A stretch of 64,000 nt of DNA from Bursaphelenchus xylophilus (lineage: Eukaryota > Nematoda > Chromadorea > Rhabditida > Aphelenchoididae): NCBI GenBank assembly GCA_904066235.2, contig CAJFCV020000005.1:9233501-9297500 (forward strand), in the 5' to 3' direction. Every line of letters begins with the position of its first letter. Within the stretch, counting starts at the first letter, position 1. The position numbers and the translations under genes are program-made. Below, piece by piece: positions 33,136 to 44,400 of the stretch. A model generated the notes under the pieces. The model did no database searches. It was not told the DNA's origin and was given only the letters and a program-made list of their open reading frames with translations.

Positions 33136-36100
33136 TTAAAGTTCATCGTGTTCCTTCTCCTCATCTTCTTCTTCATCTTCCTTCTCGTCCTTCTTCTCTT
33201 CCTTGGCCTTCTCTTCTTCCTTCTTTCTTTCCTCTTCCAATCGCTTCTTCTCTTCCTCTTCAAACTCTTCCTTCTTCTTCTTTTCGGCTTCCTTCAGAGG
33301 CTCGAAGGTCTCGGCAGCGTGGGCCTTGGCTTCTTCGATCGAGTCGGTGATCAGGAGGTTATCAAAGATGGTTCCGGACTTCACTTGCCACAGGTCGAAA
33401 GCGGCGATCGACAGGTCATCGAACTTGTAGATCTCGTCATCGGGCTTGTACTCGGGGTTGTCAATCTCGGGGTGGATCCATTTTCCCTAAAATTCGAACA
33501 AAATATTAGGTTTTTTTTTAAATTTTCAAAATATTAGGTTTTTTAAAAGTATGACTCCGCCGTTTTTTTGTTTTGCATTTTTTTTGTTGGAATGCAATTT
33601 TGCAATTTCTGTTTATATGCTATGAAAGGACGTTGGAAACGCTATCTAATGATATATACTCCGCCGATTTAATTTGGACCAGTCTGAAACTTGAAAACGC
33701 TTATAGATATGAACTCCATTCCTTCAACAAGTTTGATCACCAGTCGACTCTATGTTCAACTGAAGCAAAATATTTCATCTGCCACAAGAAAAACTTTTGG
33801 ATTTTTTAATTTTGGCTTTCGGAAAAGTTTGGCCCAGGGCAACAAAAATTTGCATTTCTTTATCACTAGGTGGGGTGAAGCCATGATAACTTGTGAAAAT
33901 AATCGTGATTCTCTGCTGGTCCTAACGATATGCCATTCCAAGGTCAGCGCTGTGTTTAAGGCCCTGAGAGCAGTTTTTAAGAAAATTCCCAAAATTCTAG
34001 AAATTGATATCCAATTAGATGTACACTATACAACTTTTTGTTCTTGGAGGATTTGTGACTTTCAAACTTGGGTTGGATGTAAAACTATTTTATAACATCA
34101 TCCAATTAGATGTACACTATACTGTGGTTTCACTGAAACTAATTTAGGACGATTTACGCTTCTTACCCAAGCGCTAGGGCAAAAAGTTTCTGGAATTTTG
34201 GGAGTTTTCTTAAAAGCTCCCCTCAGGGCCTTAAACACAGCGCTGATCTCGGAATAGCATATCGTTAGAAACAGCAGGGAATCACTATTGTTTTCACAAG
34301 TTATCATGGCTTCATCCCACCTAGTGATAGAGAAATGCAAATTTTTCTTGCCCTGGTCCAACTTTTCCGACAGCGAAAATTAAAAAAACCAAACATTTTT
34401 TTGTGCCTCAAGGCAGAGGAAATATTTTGCTACAGTTGAACATAGAGTCGACTGGTGATCAAACTTGTTGAAGGAATGAAGTTCATATCTATAACGGTTC
34501 TCGAGTTTCAGGCTGGTCCAAATTAAATCGGCGGAGTATAAGCTTCGAGTTGAGGCCTTATATAACGATTATTATGAATAGAGGTGGCAATCGGGCCGGG
34601 CCCGGTGATTGGGCCGGGCCGGGCCTGAGCAGATTTGAAAAAGCCCAGGGCCGGCCTGACCGCTTCGGCCCGTCGGCCGGGCCGAGACTCTCGGCCCGGC
34701 CCGGCCCGGAAGGTGGATAAGTGAAAAAAAATTAATACTGAACCAGCAAAATAAAGCACAAATGCTTAGCAGAATTGTTGGATGGATATTAAATCAAACC
34801 TTTTTGACTTATATACTGTTTTACCACCTTTTCAAACTCTTTAAAATCACTGATTATGTATATGTAAAATCCCACCCAAATATGCAAGGATCGGGCAAAT
34901 CTTCGAATTTTTGATGATAAACTTAAACATTTCGCTGTAATTTGATTCCTTGAGGTAAATGAACGCATCTACGCAGTTTTTGATTAAACATGTAGCCTCA
35001 TAACGTCCATATTTTTACATAGCTAACTTTCTATAGGATAAAAAAATCGACACAATCCAACTTTTTGGCTAGGTTTTAGGTACCTGTTCGGCTGTTCCAG
35101 TCAGCCGACTAGACGTTTTAATTCCACTCATATAGACGTAAAACCCCGCTGGAAGGCATAAAAAGTTCCAGTAGAGAGTGCATAAAGTTTTATCCAACCT
35201 TTTTGCAGTATCGGGCCAAACAGGGCCGGGCCGGCCTGGGCTTTCACCGGGCCGGGCCGGGCCTGAGCAAATTTGAAAAAGCACAGGGCCGGCCTGGTCA
35301 CTTCGGCCCGGCCCGATTGCCACCTCTAATTATGAAGCTTCAAAGATGACCATCTTCACCTTAAGAAAAGGTGATTTGCGGGAAACTTTATTCTGCAGTG
35401 TAATGTTAGGAAAAACGCCGATAACGCATAGAACGTTCACAGAAGCATGCGCTAGTGTCTTGTGTGAAAAAATTCGTCGGGGATGGCTTCAACGGTTCAA
35501 AAAATTTGAAGATGGAGATTATGCGATAAAAGCAATGCCCAGACGCAAAAAGAAGGTTAGTCGGGAAGCTAAAGGTAAAGCAGAAAGTAGTTTCATAAAG
35601 CTGCAACAAATGGAAAAGATGCAGGGAGCAGGGAGCTTGGTACCATATTAATTGACCTAAAACAATCTGCAAAGTTCTGATGGAAGGACAGAAAAGAAGT
35701 TCCTTTTGCCTCAATTCGTGACCGGGGGCAAACAATAAATGAATAAATATTGACAACGATTAGAGCTACCGGAATAAAACAAATTGATTTTGTTTTATGG
35801 TCACTTCTTTAAGAATAACACTTGTTTTGACCGATGAAACTCGATCTGAGGCAGCAGCGCTTCGCTGAATACAAAAATGTCCAAAATTGGCCCGATGGCT
35901 AAGTTGCCTCAAAACAAAAAAACGTTTTCACTGATAGTATTCAAAAGTTGCTCAAATTGTGGGAAAATATCGTAGTTAGTAGTGGTAATAATAATGAAAT
36001 AAGCGTTAATGTAATTTTTTTGTTTTGATTAAAATTGTCGAGCCAAAAAACGGCGGAGTCATACTTTCAGACCTAATACCTCCTTTTCCATCAACTCCTA

Positions 36101-37368
36101 TATTATCCACGATCAACTCTGTTCTAACATCCAAAAACTCGTCAAAACTTCACTTACGCTGTAGTTGGGGTTCTTGATCTCCTTGGGCTTCCATTCTCCC
36201 TTGTATTCTGGGTTGTCGATCATTGGTGGTTCCCATTCTCCGTCCATTTCATCGTCCCAATCTTCGGGTTTCTTGGCCTCCGGGTCTGGGATGTGTTGTG
36301 GTTTGTCCCAGTCCTCGGGTTTGGTGTCTTCTGGGTCGGTGATGTATTCATTGTCATCCCAGTCATCGGGCTTCTTGGCATCGGGGTCCTTGATCTTCTT
36401 CTCGGGCAGGAAGTCCCAGTCGGCTTCCAGTTCTCCGCTCTCGACCTTGGCTCCATCGATATGGACCTCGTAGGTGTTGTCGGGGTTCAGGATCAAAGTG
36501 TACAAGTGAGTGAGGTCATCGTCCTTGGCGGCAATGTTCTTCTTGATCAAATGGTTCTTGCCCTTGTAGTTGAGGATCACATGGACCTTCTTGTTGGATG
36601 GACCGCAAATATCGGGACCGAACATGATCACATAGTCCGACTCTCCGTGGTAATCCTCCTGGCTGACGCTGGATGGGGAGATCTTCAAATATCCACCTCC
36701 ACAGTCAATGTTCTGCTCGTGCTTGACGGTGAACTGGACAACCAATGGCTTTCCCTTGTTCGAGAACTTGGGGAATTTGGTGGAGAGGGCGTAGAATCGG
36801 GCGTCTTGAGAAGTCTTGATTCCGGTGTCGCGTTCCTCATCGCCATACCACTTCCCTGCTGAGGCAACAAACTTTCCAAAGTCTTCCTTGTGCTTAGACT
36901 GTACCCATCGGTCTTCCCATCCTTTTCCTGCAAAATATACATACATAAGTCAAGTTCAAGGATAATATACTAGTCCAACCTATGGAAAATCAAAGAATTT
37001 TTGCCTATCGAGACGACGTAAGACCCACACTTTCTAATGAACCTGATTAACAAATTATGACGCCTCTGTTTTTAAAGTCACATCAATTTTTGTTACCCAT
37101 CAATTATTGAAATTTGAAAAGAAGTTTAGACTTGCTAAACGTGTTTACTTCGAAGCCTCCGCTATAATGCTTCAATCAACCCTTATCTATGCCAAAAATT
37201 GATTTTCCTTTGTTACAACATCTCGAAGGAGTGCTATCATAATCCTCACCAAGACCTAAAGACAAAGTCCAAAGAAAAACAATGCTTACCGAATTCTTCC
37301 TTCAAGTACACCTCGGCGACGGACAATGCCGTGAGGGCCAACAGAGCCCCAACCGTAAGTTTGTGCAT
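33136..37368 (-). CDS. crt-1: Calreticulin, ER calcium-binding lectin chaperone
   Basis: Three exons (37368-37290, 36927-36158, 33486-33136) give 399 residues. Residues 1-18 (MHKLTVGALLALTALSVA) are the signal peptide. The N-domain carries the conserved CGGGYLKI and FGPDICG Cys pair and YKGKNHL. The P-domain has three type-1 repeats (DPDAKKPDDWDD, DPEDTKPEDWD, DPEAKKPEDWDD) and three GEW/GKW type-2 repeats. The C-domain is a long Lys/Glu/Asp low-affinity calcium site ending in the ER-retention signal HDEL. It folds glycoproteins in the ER and buffers calcium. A TTTGCAG acceptor 13 nt before the ATG implies a 5'-UTR intron or trans-splicing. Intron 2 is 2.67 kb and contains a hAT-like element (34579-35328). 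Stress-type promoter motifs lie near 38176-38204. Confidence 0.97.
34579..35328. mobile_element. hAT-like non-autonomous element in crt-1 intron 2
   Basis: The termini TAGAGGTGGCAATCGGGCC and GGCCCGATTGCCACCTCTA are inverted repeats flanked by a perfect 8-bp duplication ATTATGAA (34571-34578, 35329-35336). GC-rich GGGCCGGGCC arrays lie near both ends with an AT-rich centre, the same design as 26840-27394 although the termini differ. No transposase. Confidence 0.88.
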
Positions 37369-38175
37369 GGTACACCAACCTGCAAACAAAGGTTTTCAAT
37401 TAACAATAAAATTAAGCCAACGCGACAAAGGAGAATATGAAACGCGTTGAATCGGGAGGGCGGCCCGTCGAAGGTTCTCGGCGTCCACCCGAAAGGTCGA
37501 GGTCAGCTCGCACCAGTCGCCACGAGGAGTTTTTGTACGCAAGGAACGGGTAAAATGGTGCGAAACTAGGCCAGCCGACGACCGCAGGCAAAAATGGACC
37601 GAGTGAAGGGAAGAAGACGCGTGCCCCCGAGGGCGGAAGGTTTCGCAAAAACAAATATGGTCGATTTGGGGAAAATGGATCAACTGCGCCGTTTCCGAAA
37701 AAACGAATCGGTTTGATAAACAATAAACTTGCAAAAGGACCCTATCTGTGTTGCACTTGCTATATTTTTGGAGGCTTAGGGAAAAACATCGGCATGTTGC
37801 AAATGTATGGAGATATAGGAAGAAAATGTTTCAAAAAGACATTCGTTGTAATAAACCTGATTCAAATTAGCGATTCTGTCGTCACCGGCTCCGAAATAAA
37901 CGAAATTCTGGCCAAATTATACTTGAGGAGATCCACAGAGAACATGAATAATAATATTACATATTTTGAGGGTCTAAATTAATAATCATGACCTCAATTC
38001 CACAGGAATACCTCAATCAGCTCACCAACAACCTCACATAACCCCAGCCGACCTCAAAATATTGCCAATCGCACCACAACGGCTCTATAAAACCGTGCCT
38101 GTGCACTGGGCGCCCCCCACAAAAAGCGCCCCGAACAATCTTCTGCCGACGTGTAGAGATGTGTGTGTAAGGCAG

Positions 38176-38204
38176 ACGTGGTCGTCGCCTCATTGGTCCA
38201 CGTC
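38176..38204 (-). promoter_or_regulatory. Candidate ER-stress elements upstream of crt-1
   Basis: On the crt-1 strand the core TGACGTGG (38204-38197), the XBP1/ATF6 UPRE core, is followed within 2 bp by CCAAT (38195-38191), 10 nt and CCACG (38180-38176), one base longer than the classical CCAAT-N9-CCACG ERSE. They lie ~0.8 kb from the ATG, but the splice acceptor just before the ATG suggests the true promoter is further upstream and closer to them. Confidence 0.5.
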
Positions 38205-38683
38205 ACCGACCCACCAATCCCCGACCGCCACTGCACCCGCAGGCTCCGCCCCACACGCTGCCGCCGTGTAAAGGCGAATTTTCGAGAAACATCACTGATA
38301 TTATGCAAATAACGCCCGGCTCCAGTACAAATTTGGTATTTGCACATGGCCCGAGGGTAGTATTTTTAGATCCAAAGCTTCGCCGAGATGACAGACAGCA
38401 AATAGTTGGCGGAAATCAAAAAGATTCCAAGAAATATTGGAGTTTTCAAAATTAGCTGGAATTTTCGAGAAACATGGATGGTTTCCAGAGCAAATTGACA
38501 TCCAATATGACACTAAAATTGACCAACAGAGACTTGCGACCGTCTCCTAAATAAAAGTGCAAAATTTTCGCCGATAATTTCGGTATAACATCGAGAAAAT
38601 TGTATTTATCCAATGGTAAACATTGAAATGGCCGAATTTTCTTATTTTCATGGACTTTCTCGCTGATCTAGCAAGCTGCTAGA

Positions 38684-38884
38684 CCGTACTAGTCCGTCCG
38701 GAAAGTCGCCGGACGGAAATCGGCGACATGCACTCTGCGAAAACGAAATTTCACTTTGCACTGTGCAATTTTTGGCTTTATGCACCGTGCTATAGGCTTT
38801 TTTTTGGGCTGTCGCTCGCACCCTGACTTTTTCGCACGGTGCAAACACCAAAAATCAGTCCGGCGACTTTCCAGACGGACTAGT
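38684..38884. mobile_element. Family E element with TIRs, reference copy
   Basis: ACTAGTCCGTCCGGAAAGTC at the left is inverted at the right as GACTTTCCAGACGGACTAGT, giving TIRs of about 25 bp. The interior carries the family hallmarks TTTGCACTGTGC and GGGCTGTCGCTCGCACCCTG. Confidence 0.85.
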
Positions 38885-39492
38885 AAAGTGCAACCGATCA
38901 TTAATTGTTCCTTGTACACAAACAGAACAAGTTTTCCTGCTGTGCTAACCGTAAAAACAACAATAATTGAAGGTTAATATCTAAAAATAAGGAAAGGACA
39001 AAAAAGAAAATAAACATACGAAATTCAAGTGTAAAATCCTTGATAATTGTACAAGAAAATGTACAAAATTTCACGTGCCACGTAGCGCTCGTAAAAGCGG
39101 CAAAACGACTTTGACAATTTTTGTCATGATATTCTGGAACGTTTCATCGTATAAAACGTCTTTTTTCGTAAAGTCTTGGGTTTCGACACGAAAAGTCAGG
39201 GAAAAAATACGGTGGAATTCGCTCCCATCAAAAAATATTTTTACTGTTTTATTTCATTTCGCTTGAAGTTTTAGGGAGTTTTTCAATTGTTTAGCTGAGG
39301 CATGTAATGTGTAATGTCGAACATGCCCGTAGATATATATAAATTTGTTTTACAAGCATTAGAGTGTTTTTTTAATAATTTTTTTAATGTAATTTTGGTC
39401 TTTTCTAAGGTTCTAGGTTCGCTTTTTATCCGGTTTTTATCAAACCTCGTGTAATATCTATTTACTGATCATTATTGATTACAGGGTCAACC

Positions 39493-40208
39493 ATGGTGTT
39501 CGTCAAGAACCTCCAGGGACAGACCGTCTCCTTTGACGTGAGCCCAACCGCCAAAGTTGCTGAACTCAAGGCCAGAATCCAGGAGATCGAAGCCATCGCC
39601 GCTGAAGAGCAACGTCTTGTCTTTGCTGGTAAGGATTTTGGCCATTCTTTTGTCCTTTTGGTTTAGGTAGATAATGTTTTGAGGTCTGGAGCGTGCATTT
39701 CATGCCCCGATGGCCAAGATTTTTCCTGACTACAAAGCTATTGTTTTCTTTATTGCCTAAAAAATATAAAGTAAATTGTTGCATAAAGCTGACTCCCGAG
39801 AGCGATTTGACCGAGCTACTTTTCGTTGGTCGAATTTAGCTTGAGGACGGACCCGGCTAGATCAAAAATTCATTGGTTTCTATTATAGGCAAACAGCTCG
39901 ATGAGGAATTGACCTTGGCCGACTTTGGAATCGAAGCCCTCTCCACAGTCCACCTTGACCTCCGCCTTCTTGGTGGTGGTAAGAAGAGAAAGAAGAAGGT
40001 CTACACCACCCCCAAGAAGATCAAGCACAAGAGAAAGAAGGTCAAACTTTCTGTCCTCAAGTTCTACAAGATCGACGATGATGACAACATACAGCGTCTC
40101 CGCTCCGAATGCAACTCCGTCTCTTGCGGTGGTGGTGTGTTCATGGCCAAGCACAAGGATCGTCTCTACTGTGGCAGATGCCATCAGACTTTGATTGAGA
40201 AGAAATAA
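39493..40208 (+). CDS. ubl-1: Ubiquitin-like / ribosomal protein S27a fusion
   Basis: Two exons (39493-39628, 39889-40208) give 151 residues. Residues 1-~72 form a ubiquitin-like domain ([18 protein letters not shown]..., [13 protein letters not shown]) that is strongly diverged from ubiquitin, as is typical of the nematode UBL-1 fusion. After the LLGG junction comes the basic start of eS31 ([20 protein letters not shown]) and a C4 zinc ribbon with Cys residues in CNSVSC and CGRC. The ribosomal part belongs to the 40S subunit; the UBL part probably aids folding and is cleaved off at GG. A splice acceptor lies 9 nt before the ATG. AATAAA at 40231. Confidence 0.96.
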
Positions 40209-41433
40209 GCAGTTTTTCGTTGTTTTTACCAATAAATTGTTTTGTTGATTCTATTTTGGTGGAGGTTTACTCTTCAATAGCTTCTAGGTTTGTGTAAATG
40301 GTTGTTGGATGGGTCCTAGGGTTGATAAAAAAAAGCAACTACAGAAGCGTATGAAGGGGTCAAAGTCGTTTGTTGTGTGCTTTCACTATTTTTTCGTTTT
40401 GGAGTCGCGAGACGATCCTCCCATTAAAAAACGGTGGCCTCAAAGGTGCATTAAGCCAAGTGCCTGCGGGTAAAAACGTTTCTCGATGGCCTCCCCCTTA
40501 AAACTGATAACATGGTCAACGAAAAACAATCTCAGCAATTCCGGAACAATAAACTAAAACTCTTATTCTTGGTTCAAGTCTTTCCTCACAAATTTTCAAG
40601 GCAAAAAATGCGAAAATCGAGTCACGTGTGGAAGTTCGAGCTCCTAGGAGATGAAAAATTTGTGTTTTAGGCTCGAAAAGAGGGAAAATTTTGCTTAGAA
40701 GTCCGCTTTTTCAAAAAATCTACGACTTTTTTCCTCGAGGGAAATGTCTGGGGAGATCGCGTGAGATCATTGGGAGTTTCCATTATGCTCTGAATGACGT
40801 TAAAAAAGCGAAAGGTTTCTGCGGCTTGTTTTGAAGGAGCAGCGCAAAGCCTGGAAGAGAGAACAGACTTACGCAGGGCTTTTCCTGCTCTTTTACCGCG
40901 GAAAAGTCTGTGTAATTCTCACTACCCCGGGTTTCCGAGGGGTTTTTCTTTTTTGACATCTGGTTTTTTCTTGTTCATTTTTTGGCCTAAAGATTAAATT
41001 TTTGTTCTAAAACAAGGTACGAAATTGAATATTATTTCCTAAAATTGTTTGTAATTGAAGTTCAATCCATAGTTTTGTATGAATTTTAGTTCAGTTATGA
41101 GTAATCCCTCAAAAATCCTCTAAATCTTTCTGCTTTCCCTTTTTTGAGGCGTTTTGAGTTGTTTTTCCACCTGTATTTGTTTGCAGGTAACTAAAAACAG
41201 CGAAAACTGTCCTCTTAGCTATTACTAATACTATTTTCCAACTAATCACTTCAATATTAACATTCAGCGCGGCGTATTTGACCTGAAATCCTTCGAAAAT
41301 CTGTGAGAGGAAGACTTGACCCAACATTTTTGAAAGCTCCAAAAGTGTAAACATGACCTCTTTTTGGAGTTCTAAATTCTTCTAAAGGCACTATCGTATA
41401 TTTATTTGGCGAATTTGTATTCTTTTTGGCAAA
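40209..41433. other. Intergenic, no gene recognised
   Basis: Contains the ubl-1 3' end (AATAAA 40231-40236) and the region upstream of the SLC46-like gene. No repeat family or coding chain seen. Confidence 0.4.
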
Positions 41434-44400
41434 ATGATTACTAATGCGAGCATCGATTCCATGTCGGTGATTACAAATGATTCCGTTTGGATGACTGTAA
41501 GTCTGGTTTTGTTCGAAAATTTTGGCTGTTTATTTGCAATATAGTCTCTAATTCCATTTTTTTATAAATTCCACAGAAATTTCATATCATTCAGATATTA
41601 TTTTATCCTCAATTTTTGCCCAACATTTTTATTAGGCTAGGCGAAATCTCTTCTTCTGGTAGTGAAACTAGCCCCCATTTGTCCATAAAAAGGCCTTGTC
41701 ACTGCTGTGTTTATATCTGTGTGCTCTGTTCTCGCCACTAACAATGTTTTTGACTTGTTTTCGCTCTTCGAGAGTCCACGTTTACATAAAAAATCTTACA
41801 AAAAGAGAATTTGAGGGTATGTTAGAGTCCGATTTGCAAATATTTTTGGAGTTTTATTGTTATAAAAAAGTATAACTGTTCAGATTTCAAGGGTTTTATT
41901 TGGGGATTTCAAGGAAATTTTTGGTGAAATTAACCTTACAATAGGTATAGTTTGAGGTTCAACGCTTTGCTTCATATTTGGCGTGAATCATCTGTCTAGG
42001 CTAGATAACTATTGTTGTAGATTTTAGGTCGCGCATTGCAGGAATAGCCGAGATAGTCACCGCTCTTGTCGGACGAGAGAGTGTGGAAAATGAGGAGAGA
42101 TGGTCAGAGAAAAAAAGTTTTCGGTCGTATCTTTTGAAATGTCGCCGAAAACGATTACGATTTTCCTCATGTAATCTGCGTAGCATGATAGAAATTTTGC
42201 ATTGACAACTTCCTGGTACTGATAAATTCATGAATCTAATGAATTCATTCGCCGCTTTCAAAGTTATGGGAGCTTGTTTCTAAAAAAATGGTTTCTGAAC
42301 CTTTAAAAATGCCTGGTTAACCTTATGGTAACTATTCAAGCTACACCTATAAACTTACGTAATTTGCAACATCTAACCGTCAAATCGGTCGTTATAATTT
42401 GCTGTTCTAAATGTTGGCTGAATTCCAAATATGGCCGCGGAATCTCGGTGGTTCTTCTAGCCGCCCGCAAGTGTGGGCCCACCAATTTTTTGGCTTATTC
42501 CATTGATTTTCTAACACGAACGAATAGTATTTTATCTAGGATTCTATTTTCTATTTTTTGTTTTCTGCCTTCCCCTTGTATTAAGTGCTGATGACTGTTT
42601 TTTCCAAAATTTCCGAAAAGGACCTTTAATTACTCGACGGTTGGAGCGTGTGATCTAAGGGTCTGAACTCGCTATCTTTAGAGTTGTCTCTTTATCTTTT
42701 TAATTCTTTTTGAAAACAATTCAGAAATAGATGAAAATTAATTTTTCGTGGACAACGCCAAGTTCGAGAGGTCAATTTTCAGCCATTCTGAATTTTGAAA
42801 AAATGTGATTTTTAAATGATTGTTTTCAAAAATTGCAACGAAAGTTGCCAAAGGTGTTTAGTTCGTTCAGAATTTTAAACATTTTCCGACCTTTTAAACG
42901 TTTTTTTTGAATTAAAAAACGGGATTTTTCATTTTCCAGCGCCGTGAATGGCGACTTCGCACATTGTTCCGTCGTAATCACGCGCGTCGTTTAATGGAGG
43001 CCAACAGAAGTCGGCTTCATCGGCCCGACTCTTCCCACAGCTCCAGTTCGACGCGAAGGAAATGCTTCGGCGCCAACTTGGAACCCGCGATTTTCCTGTA
43101 CAGTTTTGCCGCCGGCATTCTGATCCCCATCTCGTCCTTGTTTCTGTTTTACGCTCGTTGTGTGGAGATCCTAAACGAAGAGACTGCGGAGGTGAACAGA
43201 AATTTTTTGATGATGGTTTATTTGGGCATTCAGAGGAGGTCTTGTAAAAGTTTTTTGAATTTCAGCTAGGCCTTGACAGCTCCAATGTCTCTGAAGTTTG
43301 TATGAATCTGGATAGGCTAAATGACACAAGATTAATGGATCAGGTGGAAGCCGATGTCACACAATGGAGGATTTACACGCAGGTAAAAGCGGATTTATTA
43401 TGCAAGGGATACTGCAGTGGAGGGAAATGATCCAGTGGCAAAAAACGTTCCATTTTGCATCCGGGAAGTATCAAAAATGTGGTAAAATGCCTCCCTCTCC
43501 AAGTGAAAAAACTTCGATTTCAAAAGCGAGTCCTCTCTTTTTGTGAGGGAAAGGCAAAACGAAGTTTTTTCACTTGGAGAAGGAAGCATTTTGCCACATT
43601 TTTGACCCTTCCCGGATGCAAAAGGATACGTTTTTTGCCATTGGATTGCGCCCGCCACTGTATGCTTTATTAAAAAATGCAAACATAAGGAGCGATTTTA
43701 ATTTAATTTTTTTCCGGAGCAAAGGTCTGGAAGGGGGAACTTCTGACAAGGGAAGTACCCCAAGTGTGACGCTCAGATTTTGATGAAATTTGGCACAATT
43801 TCATGGTAATTTTTTTGAAAATATATGCGAGAATCCTAGCTCATGCTTTGCAGAAACAACCAAGATTTTTAGATTAAAAGCCGGCGAAAATTTGAAGGCT
43901 TTTTGCCCAATTTTGGCACGAAAAGTTTCAACGACTATTTCTACCATAGAGGGTAATGTTTCCACAAAAAATCTATTTTTTCCGCACGAAACTAGCAAAG
44001 TTATGGCGAAAAAGGGTTTTCTCTCTGACCGCTCTCCGTGTTTAGTGTACTCTCTCGGCGACAAAGATCGTTCAATACCTCGGCGGCGCTTGCAAAGCGC
44101 GAGCTAAAACTTTCATTAATGGATATTTGGTTAATGAGAGACGTGTGTGCAAAATTTAGTGAAAATCTGACCGTCGCACTTGGGGTACTTGCCTTGTAAG
44201 TCAGAATTTGGTATTAAAAAGTATCCTTAAGATACAGCTTCTGGTTTGAGGAGGACGATTGCTTTCACTTTCAGGTCTGCGCCAACATATTTTAATTTGG
44301 CTTAAAATTGGCCTAAACCCTAGTTATACCCCTTTGAATGTTTCGAATAAAATTTCAGATTGTTGCCACAATCACAGTGGTGATAAGTTCGCCAATAATG

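Larger units (their letters stand above)
37369..39492. other. Divergent promoter region between crt-1 and ubl-1
   Basis: The crt-1 side (to ~38280) has GC-rich blocks at 37440-37640 and 38090-38275; the latter holds the candidate ER-stress motifs. A family E repeat lies at 38684-38884. The ubl-1 side is AT-rich and ends at a TTGATTACAG acceptor (39484) 9 nt before the ubl-1 ATG. Confidence 0.5.

Noticed and set aside
33148..33537. Plus-strand hydrophobic frame
   Set aside because: It is the antisense of the acidic calreticulin C-domain.
35346..35651. Plus-strand gene in crt-1 intron 2
   Set aside because: Frame begins right beside a hAT-like insertion, has no domain and no splice or poly(A) support.
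36293..36862. 189-codon plus-strand frame
   Set aside because: Antisense shadow of calreticulin exon 2.
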